Shown piece by piece: positions 55,763-64,000 of a stretch of DNA of 64,000 bases. The notes beneath the pieces are model-generated. The model saw nothing but the letters and a program-made list of their open reading frames with translations. It was not told the DNA's origin and did not search any database. Position 1 is the stretch's first letter, and every line of letters starts with the position of its first letter. The translations under genes and the position numbers were made by a program. The DNA comes from Termitomyces sp. T153. Lineage: Eukaryota; Basidiomycota; Agaricomycetes; Agaricales; Lyophyllaceae. Where the stretch lies: contig JACKQL020000021.1 of assembly GCA_018296165.2 (NCBI GenBank), positions 744,001-808,000 on the forward strand. The letters run 5' to 3'.

Positions 55763-56925
55763 ATGTGGTTATGTGTGGAGGCAGCTGTAATAGATGCAAC
55801 AAAAGAATGGGCCATAGACCCATCCTTGGCATGCGGATCTGATCACTTCGCACTGCGATGGATCATAGACCATGGAGCCATTGAAATCCAAAACATAACA
55901 GGAACACGCTACAACGTTGAAGAAGTAAAACTGAACAAGTGGAAAGAGGTATTCATCCAGGAAATACGAAGTACAAGGACAGGTGGGTAAGTTTATACAA
56001 CCTTGACACCGACCGCTCCTCAGAGGAACCGGACACTGACATTGACATCATAATAAAGCAAAGAAAACTGCAACGGGGGAGACAACCAAGGAATGAAAAC
56101 CATCAGAAAAACCAGGACCATGTGGACCAAGGCACTAGGGGATGCCAATGATAGGAGGACAGCGTTATGCAAACAACAAAGAGCCCATGTAACAAGATGA
56201 TGATGATACGTTTATTTTCTTTCAAGACCTATTTTACACATGACCTTTGTGTCCTAAGTCCTGCAGTACGAACCGGGGGTGGTAATTACGGACACTCCGG
56301 CTAGTTCTCCGGCCTGATCCCTTTTCAGCTGATGCCGGTTACGCCTATGTAACAAGATGGGGTGCCCAAAACAAAATAATCAACCATGTGCTATGAAAAA
56401 CCACTAACTACTTTAGTACTCAATATGGGGACCTAAGGGATGGTCCAAGGGGACAAGGGAATACCCTTCCCCAGCAATCAAGAGGCCAGCCAGAGAAACA
56501 GCAGTGGAACATGAGGACAAGTGTGATGCACTCAGATATGCCCATTCAAAACATAGCCTGAACTTGCAGAAAACAACATACCAGACCTGATCATGGTACA
56601 AACTAAAGAGCATGAACACATGCCAGTAACATGCATGGAGGTGAAGGAAGCCATATACCAACACAGCACAAAAAAAACACTGGGCAAGAGCCAACAACTA
56701 TTTAACATGCCAAGATGGGCATAGGAAGCTGAAGAGGGCATTATATTTGCCTTCATGCACCATTGCATTCAAGCCAGATACCAGCCAAAGCTATGGTGCA
56801 GGGAAATTGCAGTAGCCCTTTGCAAACTGAAGAACCAGACTACTCAGAACCTAGGGCATATAGACCTATACAACTGTTGGAGTGCCTGGAAAAAACATTT
56901 GAAGGTATAATAGGCAGAGACAGCC
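55763..56925 (+). pseudogene. LINE (non-LTR) retroelement remnant
   Basis: The plus frame 55,763-55,990 reads AIDPSLACGSDHFALRWIID (the SDH motif of an apurinic-type endonuclease), then YNVEEVKLNKWKEVF, the linker of Tad-like fungal LINEs. After the SINE-like insert, reverse-transcriptase N-terminal text appears: MHHCIQARYQPKLWCREIA in one frame, then KLKNQTTQNLG / EEPDYSEPRAYRPIQLLEC with CLEKTFEGIIGRD. Palm motifs are absent; the remnant stops at about 56,925 where element H begins. Confidence 0.75.
56200..56346 (-). mobile_element. SINE-like insert with 13-bp TSD
   Basis: A 147-bp CpG-rich insert inside the CpG-poor LINE remnant. It is flanked by exact copies of ATGTAACAAGATG (56,187-56,199 and 56,347-56,359). 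On the minus strand it reads AGGCGTAACCGGCATCAGCTG (A-box-like), later CCCCGGTTCGTACTG (B-box-like GGTTCG), then AATAAACGTATC and an ATC triplet tail. This is the layout of a tRNA-derived SINE moved by LINE machinery. Its tRNA parent was not identified. Confidence 0.72.
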
Positions 56926-56929
56926 TAGT

Positions 56930-57250
56930 CCTACCCACATCATTTGGGGATGCCCAAACAGCTTGGCTAATGATGCATTACTAACACACATAGAAGACAT
57001 ACAAGCAAAGTGCATACCTTTGTCAAGCCAGCTTATACTGTCTTGCCAGGTTGTCCTTTTGACACACTGACAGAAAGCAACATAAAAAATCTTCAAGATG
57101 GCAGTGCCATCATAACTATTAGAGATCCTTATACTGGTTGCTGGACAGCCCTGCCCACTCTTCAAGGAGGAAAAGTGCCAAAGAGAGGTGTTGGGGGAGA
57201 TGGTGATCCAAAATTTTGAATTTTGATGAACTAGTCAGTAACTAGGGAGA
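56930..57250 (+). pseudogene. Gypsy H protease end
   Basis: Plus: YTVLPGCPFDTLTESNIKNL then DGSAIITIRDPYTG, the C-terminal half of the protease of a large Agaricomycete gypsy family. The N-terminal half with the catalytic Asp and all of gag are missing, replaced by LINE sequence upstream. Weak coding continues to about 57,480. Confidence 0.7.
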
Positions 57251-57479
57251 TGTAGCAGTGATGTTTGGAGAAAAGGAGAATGGGGAAGTAGTGGTGACTG
57301 GATACACTATAAACAATAGTGAATTCAAGAACCAGGAGTTGAGAAATGTGTATCTGCAGGGCATTGCTGCAGAGGGTTGGAAAAAAAGACAAGAAGACAT
57401 TAGCAGTATATCCAAACAGGTGTGGGAGAACCTGCACAAGTATTTTCCAAGAAATACAAATCTGTTACTAGAAAGGTGA

Positions 57480-58720
57480 AACCTGTACTGGGGACCTCTC
57501 CTGAGGAGTTTAGAATTGAAAGGTGCATCACTGGAGATCCACTAGCATACATGACATAGTTGGACCAAATCCACCTTATTTCAAACCTACAGGAAGATAT
57601 ACTACTGAGTGCAAAGAAATCATTGACCAAGTACATAGTGATGGTTTCTTGTGGCCAGAGGACATGAAGGCAGTACATTATCTAATGATGCTGCAGAATG
57701 TGGCTTTTGCATGGGATGATTCTCAAAGAGGTAGGCTTCAGGAGGAATTCTTCCCTTCTGTGGTGATGCCAGTATTTCCTCACCCCTTGGGTATTGAAGA
57801 ACATTCCCATTGCTCCTGGACTCAGAGATAAAATCTGCCAGATGATAAAGTAGAAAATATAGGCAGGAGTGTATAAGCCACCAAACTCTTCATACAGATC
57901 CCAGTGGTTCACAGCATTGAAGAAGGATGGTGAGAGTTTGAGGATAGTTCACACCTTGGAACCTTTAAACAAAGTGACCATAGCACTTTCTGAGTTGCCA
58001 CCAGCAACTGAAGAATTAGCTAGTCACTTTGCTAGCAGAGCTTATGGAGGAATCTTTGACTTTTATGTGGGATATGATGAGAGAGTGTTGGATGTGAGGT
58101 CTAGGGACTATACTACCTTTCAGACACCCTTTGGGGCTCTAAGGCTGGTAACCCTGCCCATGGGCTGGACAAATTCAGTACCAATCTTTCATGATGACAT
58201 TACCTTCATCTTGAAAGATGAGATACTTCATGTAACTTGGCCATATATTGATGATGTGCCAATTAGAGGTCCACCTCACAGGTATGAATTGCAAGATGGA
58301 GGCTATGAGGTTATTCCAGAAAATCCAGGCATTAGGAAATTTGTATAGGAACATCTGCAAAATGTAAACAGAGTGTTACAAAGAATCAAATATGCTGGAG
58401 GAACCTTTTCTGGGAAGAAGTCAGTAGTCTGTGCAGATGAGATTGTAGTGGTTGGACACAGGTGTTCCTATGAGGGACAGAAACCTGAGACCAAGCAGTT
58501 GGCCATTGTTATGGGGTGGGGTGATTGCCAGGACAAGTCAGATGTCAGAGCTTTCCTAGGTACTTGTGGTACCTTTAGGATGTTCATTAAAGACTATGCT
58601 AAAGTGGCTGCACCCATCAACAAGTTGACTCAAGACCACACACCATTTGTTTGGGGTAAGGAACAGTAGTCAGCAATGGCTCAGTTGAAAAAGTTGCTAG
58701 CTGCAAGTGCACCTCTAAAA
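57480..58720 (+). pseudogene. Gypsy H reverse transcriptase
   Basis: Plus frames 57,523-57,831, 57,869-58,348 and 58,373-58,669: LWPEDMKAVHYLMMLQNVAF, YKPPNSSYRSQWFTALKKDG, LRIVHTLEPLNKVTI, FDFYVGYDERVLDVRSRDYT, FQTPFGALRLVTLPMGWTNS, and the catalytic box WPYIDDVPIRGPP with both Asp kept. FSGKKSVVCADEIVVVGHRC and DVRAFLGTCGTFRMFIKDYA follow. Three stops or shifts (about 57,830, 58,347, 58,668) break the ORF. Confidence 0.88.
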
Positions 58721-59160
58721 CCACTTGACTATGAGTCAGGAGGGGCAGTGGTCCTATAAGTCGACAGTTCTTGGATGGTAGTGGGCTTTGGAATATCCCA
58801 GGAAGACACAGACAATCCTAAGCAATGCACCTGTGCTAAGCTAGGATCCATTACTTCAAATGAGAGAGAGGCAATGTTCTCACAACCTTAGAGAGAACTC
58901 TGTGGTTTGATGAGTGCTTTGCAAGCCAATAAGTATTGGTTAGTTGGCTGTAAAAAACTTGTGGTAGAAACAGATGCCAAGTATTTGAAGGGAATGCTAA
59001 GCAATCCTGGAGTAGGACCTAATGCAACTATTATGAGATGGATTGAGGATGGACCACTCTCTCATTTTACCTTGAGGCATATGCCAGGAAAAACATCTAG
59101 CATTGATGGCCTGTCTAGAAGGCTCAAGCAGCCAGGAGATGAGGAGTACCCACCTGTTAA
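58721..59160 (+). pseudogene. Gypsy H RNase H
   Basis: Plus: an L-X-V-D-S-S-W strand with a TAA at 58,757 next to the first catalytic Asp, GSITSNEREAMFSQP, LCGLMSALQANKYWLVGCKK, LVVETDAKYLKGMLSNPGVG, RHMPGKTSSIDGLSRR. Kept well except for stops at 58,757 and 58,890. Confidence 0.82.
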
Positions 59161-60310
59161 TTCAGAGTTGGTGGACAATCTGAAGACTATGCACTTTGAA
59201 TTCCAGCTAAAACCAACAATCAACCAGGATGTGAGGATTGGGAACCCTTGGCTCTTGAAGAGTTTGCAGATTAAATTGACACTAGAGGGGGCTATCTACA
59301 AACAGTAGCTACTGATGTGTCAGACTTTGAACAAGAACTTGATAGAGCAAGGTCTCAAGAAGTGGAACTTGGGAAGGCAGTTCTAAGTCAGCAGCAGACA
59401 TCCAGAATGGATCCTGTTGCAGCACTATCCCTCTCTCAGCTTCTGTTACCTACAGAGGATACTGAGAAGAACAAGAAAGCAGACTTACAAGCCTACTTAG
59501 AGCATAGAAGAGGGGGTGAGAGTGGACAGTGGGATGACTTGCTACCAATCATACAAAGTTGGCTACAAGACCCAAGCAAAGAACCTGAGGGTTTGCAGAG
59601 TTGGGACCCAGACAAGTTCAAGAGGTTTGCAAGACAGTTCTCCTTTGATCCAAATGAGAGACTGTACAAGTGCAATCATGAGGGCAGGCATAAGCTAGTA
59701 GTCAATATCAATAGACAAATGTTCATGCTTAAATCAGCACATGATGCCTTGGGGCATAGGGGGACTTATGCACCTAAAATGTTGATACAAGAGTGATTTT
59801 GATGGCCAGGAATTGATGGAGATGTGCAGTGGTATGTTGGGACTTGTCACAACTGTCAGATACATCAGAAGACAGTTATAAACAGAGCCCCCACAGTGAC
59901 CTATACACCCTCTACCTTCCAAACAATCTACATTGATACCATGCACATGACTCCAGCTTCAAATGGCTGGAGGTACATTGTCCATGGCAGGTGTGCATTG
60001 TCTTCTTGGATGGAAGGGCAGCCCTTGCACAAAGAGAACTATAAAACAATTGGCCAATGGTTATTTGAAGATGTGATCTGTTGCTGGGGCTGCATTTCTG
60101 AAATCATCACTAATAATGCTGGTCAATTTAAGAAAGTCCTAGCCTGGCTGGAAAGTAAATATGGAATTAGAGGAATTTCCAATTTCCCAGCCAATGGCAG
60201 AATTAAAAGGCCACATTGGGATGTCAGGCAAGCTTTGTTCAAAGCTTGTGAAGATTGGACTAAGTAGTTCTGTTTGTTCTTCCATGTTATGTGGAGTGAT
60301 TGCATTGCCA
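59161..60310 (+). pseudogene. Gypsy H integrase
   Basis: The spacer frame 59,317-59,796 leads to the zinc finger HDALGHRGTYA (about 59,740) and CHNCQIHQK (59,848). Core: TIYIDTMHMTPA keeps the first Asp; IITNNAGQFKKV has Asp to Asn; NGRIKRPHWDVRQAL has Glu to Lys. With two of three catalytic acids lost it cannot integrate. A TGA at 59,794 and a TAG at 60,265 split the frame. Confidence 0.85.
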
Positions 60311-60780
60311 TCCATCAGAGATTTGGATGTTCACCATACTTCATGGTCACTGGGGCTCTTCCAACTCTACCTTGAGATTTGCTAGAGGCTACCTGGTTAA
60401 TTGAATTTCCAGAAGGGTCACTATCTACAGAGGAATTGATTGGCTATCATGCTTGGGCATTAGCCAAGCACCATCAACATGTGGAGGAAATGAGAGAACA
60501 AGTTGGAAAAGCCACACTCCAGTGGGTATTGAAGTTTGCAGAAGAGCATAAGCACTCAATCAAAGACTTAGTCTTGGTCAAAAACATGCTTACTAAAAGT
60601 TCACTTAATGCCAAGATGTTACCATGATTTCATGGGCCTATGGTAGTCATTGCTATAACCAGAGGTGGTAATTATATTGTGGCAGAGCTGGATGGATCAG
60701 TGTGGCAGACCAGGGTGGCAGCATTCTGGGCTGTACCCTATAAAGCTCAAAAATGATTGGTACTACCTCACAGCCTTGAG
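60311..60780 (+). pseudogene. Gypsy H integrase C-terminal region
   Basis: Plus frame 60,379-60,627: LIEFPEGSLSTEELIGYHAW, ALAKHHQHVEEMREQVGKAT, SIKDLVLVKNMLTKSSLNAK, then after a TGA FHGPMVVIAITRGGNYIVAE and RVAAFWAVPYKAQK. This is the usual tail of this gypsy family. No chromodomain. The 3' LTR was not recognised. Confidence 0.75.
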
Positions 60781-61150
60781 CATTGGGTTGATATTACATC
60801 AGCTAAGTTGAAGGAGCTAAGGAAGAAACTCTAAAAAACCTTCTGAAAAGGCCATGTCAGACATATCATTTGGATCAATAAAGCTCCATGAGCCATCAGA
60901 TCATGAATTGAGTGTTCAAGGTAATAAGCTTGAATATTGATGAACTCAAGAATGGAGCTTAGAAAATAACTTAAAAACTTAAGAGTCACACAATTTTCAG
61001 GTAAAATGGCATTATTTGGGAGTACAGAATAAGGGTTAAGAGGAGATATTCTAACCAGGCTGTGTCAAGGCAGAGGCAGCACTGATGCTTACACCATGAT
61101 GACTTTTGATATTTCCATGGCACTCTTGAGCCTGGCCTATGGAGAATTGG
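60781..61150. other. Non-coding, possible H 3' end
   Basis: No gene and no clear LTR start. CpG-poor, AT-rich. If an LTR of element H existed here its ends are not recognisable without a second copy for comparison. Confidence 0.45.
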
Positions 61151-61159
61151 CAAGCCCAA

Positions 61160-61810
61160 TGTTGGAGTCGTTGGTAGGGGCCTGTGTAGCTGGCCTTACC
61201 TTGGCAAAAGCTCAGAGCTCACCAAGAAGAGAACTGGTCTTTTCAATCCAACTTCAGAAGGACCTAGGACTTTGTCCAGGTGTTCAAGCCATGTGGAGAG
61301 GTTGCAGAAGGTCTGAAGGCCAATATCAAGAAAATACAGTTGTTGCTGGGCAGCAAGGTCAATTGCTTCTCAGTGCTTTTGGAGTTTGGCCTGTGGGGCC
61401 ACACTGCCCTCATCAAGAAGGCACTTTTCAAGTGCTGCATTGATTTGAGCCAGCAGGGCAGGCACAGCATCACTGCCAAGCTTGAAACTGTCTAAGGAAG
61501 GATCAGAGAAAGCAAAATGAAAGAGATCAGGAGGATTCACTCAGGGAGGGGTAACTTTAACCTTTTTTGGTTTGGGTTTGCCCTTGGGCTCTGCTTGTGA
61601 ATGGGGCAAAAGAAGCATCAATTGATCAAAATGTTGCATGAGGAATGCCACTTGAGAGGCTGAAAACTTATGTTAGCCTTCCATTTGGAGGAGCAAGCAG
61701 GAGTCAAACTAAGCATCTCAATGTCACAAGCCTCACTGATGGCACTGTCACTAAGCTGAGTCAGAACAAGAAAGGGAATAAAGTAAAGTTGGAAACTCAC
61801 CTCCTATAAC
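61160..61810 (-). pseudogene. Unidentified ORF remnant
   Basis: A minus frame from about 61,530 to 61,160 reads DSFKLGSDAVPALLAQINAA, LEKCLLDEGSVAPQAKLQKH (TGA), QQQLYFLDIGLQTFCNLSTW and LEHLDKVLGPSEVGLKRPV. Upstream, 61,600-61,540 is basic (PKGKPKPKKVKVTPPE). Regular helix-like composition and only two stops suggest a former protein, likely TE-borne; no family recognised. Confidence 0.4.
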
Positions 61811-61952
61811 TCACATTTGCACTGTTCCTCATGCTGATTGTTGTCCAGATGCATGAGGGCATCAGCAAAAGAAAAGAAACATTGAATGTCAGGGGCATTG
61901 TCAGCAGAGAAATGGTCAGGCATGGGAAGGATTTGGCTTGGGGCCTCCACAA

Positions 61953-62219
61953 GCCCTTTCTGCTCCAACAGCCTGGGATAATCAGTTCTGTCAGTGAGGT
62001 GCTAAACTGGATAAGGAAGTAGAAGGTGGTGAAAATAGGAAGGAATTACCAAAAACAGGTTGTACTAATATAATAGGCATGATCACTGCCCTTTCTGCTC
62101 CAACAGCCTGGGATAATCAGTTCTGTCAGTGAAGTGCTAAACTGGGTAAGGAAGTCGAAGGTGGTGGAAATAGGAAGGAATTACCAAACAGGTTGTACTA
62201 ATATAATAGGCATGGTCAC
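61953..62219. repeat. 135-bp tandem duplication
   Basis: GCCCTTTCTGCTCCAACAGC starts at 61,953 and again at 62,088. The two units (about 135 and 132 bp) differ at only a few sites, e.g. AAGTAGAAGG versus AAGTCGAAGG, so the duplication is young relative to the surrounding decay. Confidence 0.9.
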
Positions 62220-62928
62220 CACCCAAACCTGGGAAAGCCTTTGCAGTATTGCAGATCTCAATGACAGCCAAAGCAAACAATGGCAAGTTGCAGGACTGCT
62301 GTAATTGTTTGGTTAGAGTCATGCTTCACTGCACACTTAAGGTTGGCAAAATGGTTGGGAGTGGCAAGGGTAGCCAGTGCAGAGGGTTGTGAAGCTTTGC
62401 AGGGTGTAGTTGGGATAACAGCATGGACCGAAGGAGCTGTGGGGGTGAATGCCCAGACTAAAAGGGTGATTGATTAGGAGGGATTGAGCTAGAAAAACTT
62501 TTTCTATTCAAAGGCAAGTGGGAATCAAATCTTGAGAAGGCTTACCTGAGTGGTTGAGCTGACTGAGGGCAGTCAGTAGTTGGTGTGGGGGAGGTGATAT
62601 GGTGGTCTCAAACTCAAGACAAGAGGGAAAAGAAGTCCAACAACATTATATTATTATAAGATGATATAGTGTACAAAAAAGGCTGAAAACTGTAAGCCAA
62701 TACAAATGTCAAAAACTGTAGATGTGGATGTACCTCAACAAAGTATAACCACTGCATAGAATAAATGAAAAAGCAGCCCAAAAAGCCAGTTGACAATACC
62801 AAGGAAACAAGCCATCAAGATTGCAGGGCACAGGAGAAGTGGCATTTCCAGGGATCAGCAAACATATTGGCATGATTGACAACCTGAGTAGCCAATGCCA
62901 AGATAGGTACTGGGTTAGACCATCAACA
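62220..62928. other. Non-coding, no gene seen
   Basis: CpG-poor sequence with short frames only. Text around 62,330-62,480 in the plus strand is open for 65 codons but shows no known motif. Confidence 0.5.
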
Positions 62929-63389
62929 TGTTAACAGCTGGTCCAGTGAGAAACTCCTGTTTGACTGCCTTGCCAGCTCACCATATCTATGGCTATGTCA
63001 CCATGGGGAGGAGGGAACTAAGGACTGGAAAGGTAAGGATAAACTGGGAGAAAAAGAAGGAAAAGGACAAACTATGGCTGCCAAGACCTGGCCATGTAGT
63101 GACTGCAATGCCCAGCCCACTAACTGGTGGACTGCATAACCAGACAAAGACAAAAGCATGCAGGAATAGGCTGGGTCCATGCACAAAGGAAGATGTATAA
63201 AAAGGGTGGGATTTTGAGAAGAGACTCCAAGCAAAGTACTAGCTATGGCCTAGAGATCCCTAGGGAGCAGATTTCTTAGGCCAACAAACTTTTACTTGCT
63301 TCATTATTATATTTTGCTTGAGCCTTGTGATCAGACTTGACCCAGTTGAGTTTGTAATCTAAATCATATAAAATCTACTTTCTACAACA
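62929..63389 (+). repeat. Candidate LTR of an unassigned element
   Basis: It starts TGTTAACAGCTGG (62,929) and ends CTACAACA (63,389), with TGTT/AACA inverted ends. A TATA-like GTATAAAAAGGG lies at 63,196-63,207 about two thirds along. Only one copy is present in the window, so the call rests on structure alone. Confidence 0.35.
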
Positions 63390-63698
63390 CTTTTGAGTGA
63401 GCTATGTGAAATGAAGTCCCAAAAAACTTTGTCAATCTGAGTTTTGGTTGATTGATCTAGTCCATCAGTACAATCAGAACTTATATTTTGCATCAATATG
63501 ATGGAGGAGGATCACAAAAATGAAGGAATTTTTGCTATAACCAAGCACTTCCGTCCTAATGCTCTACTCATTGAACACAGCCATTTTCTGTTGTATTGGA
63601 CCTGTTTACCTTCCTTGACTTTCAACTTAACAAGCCAAGTCTCTAACAACCATTTGCTTGGCTGGAGGACGTATGTAGGGAAATCATGCCCATTATCC
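63390..63698 (+). other. Internal-region candidate, no clear gene
   Basis: A plus frame starting at 63,498 (MMEEDHKNEGIFAITKHFRP) is open up to the L1 LTR at 63,699 and beyond by chance. If 62,929-63,389 is a 5' LTR this would be its leader/gag. No motif supports a function. Confidence 0.3.
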
Positions 63699-64000
63699 AT
63701 GTCACGACCCGTTCCCTGGACCCCTGTACTTCACCCAACAAACCCCCGTCCCCCTGGAACCTCCCCTAACACTTTGTCAAACTTCTCCAGCACTCCATGC
63801 CTACTCCGGCTAACTCCGACGGCCCCCTGGCCAACTCCAATGTCTTCCCCACAGCTGCCAGCACTTCCCCTGGACTTCCTGAGCCCCTGAGACCACTCCT
63901 CCACCATGCCTGACCCCATTACACATCATCAACTCAACACCCTGGCTCCCCTGACTTACCCTGGAGTATCACAACAACCTCAGAATGGACTGTGTCAACA
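63699..64000 (+). repeat. L1 LTR, young-looking copy, cut by window end
   Basis: It begins TGTCACGACCCGTTCCCTGG, the intact form of the start seen as TGTCATGGCCCATCCC at 48,885 and TGTCACAACCC (minus) at 30,616. Several CpGs survive (CCCCCGTCC, CTCCGGCTAACTCCGACGG). It continues past 64,000, so an internal region may follow. Confidence 0.85.

Noticed and set aside
62929..63389. Candidate LTR read as the 3' LTR of gypsy H
   Set aside because: It is more than 2 kb beyond the end of H pol and no matching 5' copy exists in the window.

Overview
This window reads as nuclear DNA of a filamentous basidiomycete, probably an Agaricomycete. The host-type genes carry many introns of about 50 nt with GT..AG borders. 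One is a cytochrome P450 and the other a secreted GMC (aryl-alcohol-oxidase-like) oxidoreductase, both typical of that group. Everything else is transposon wreckage: Ty3/gypsy chromoviruses, a Helitron pair, a Ty1/copia scrap, a LINE remnant and a SINE-like insert. No tRNA, rRNA, CRISPR array or bacterial-type operon was seen.

Layout. 1-22 kb: decayed gypsy element A (minus strand) with a 1-kb LTR (L1). Its gag is split by a solo LTR of a second family (L2), which itself holds gypsy element C (minus). The 3' LTR of C is in turn split by two head-to-tail Helitrons (6,376-14,648). 22-25 kb: an unidentified broken ORF and repeat-derived sequence. 24.7-27.5 kb: truncated gypsy D (minus), with a perfect 70-bp-arm inverted repeat. 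27.5-40.6 kb: a Helitron helicase fragment (plus) split by gypsy E (plus, 28,060-40,424), which is split by gypsy F (minus, 29,540-35,612). 41.2-44.6 kb: CpG-retaining island with a P450 pseudogene. 45.4-49.9 kb: gypsy G (plus), interrupted by a solo L2 LTR with a perfect TSD and cut by an L1 LTR. 51.9-55.5 kb: second CpG-retaining island with the GMC oxidoreductase. 55.8-56.9 kb: LINE remnant holding a SINE-like insert with a 13-bp TSD. 57.0-60.8 kb: gypsy H (plus). 60.8-64 kb: unidentified repeats, a candidate LTR, and a CpG-retaining L1 LTR running off the window.

The transposon blocks look strongly depleted of CpG and full of in-frame stops, whereas the two gene islands, the SINE and the last LTR keep CpG. 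This fits methylation-linked C-to-T decay of repeats, as known in basidiomycetes. No TE in the window appears to have an intact coding capacity. The only candidate working gene is the GMC oxidoreductase, and its frame has one unresolved break. Domain calls come from reading translations by eye; edges of decayed domains are approximate (about 20-50 bp), whereas LTR, TSD and Helitron junctions were read to the base.
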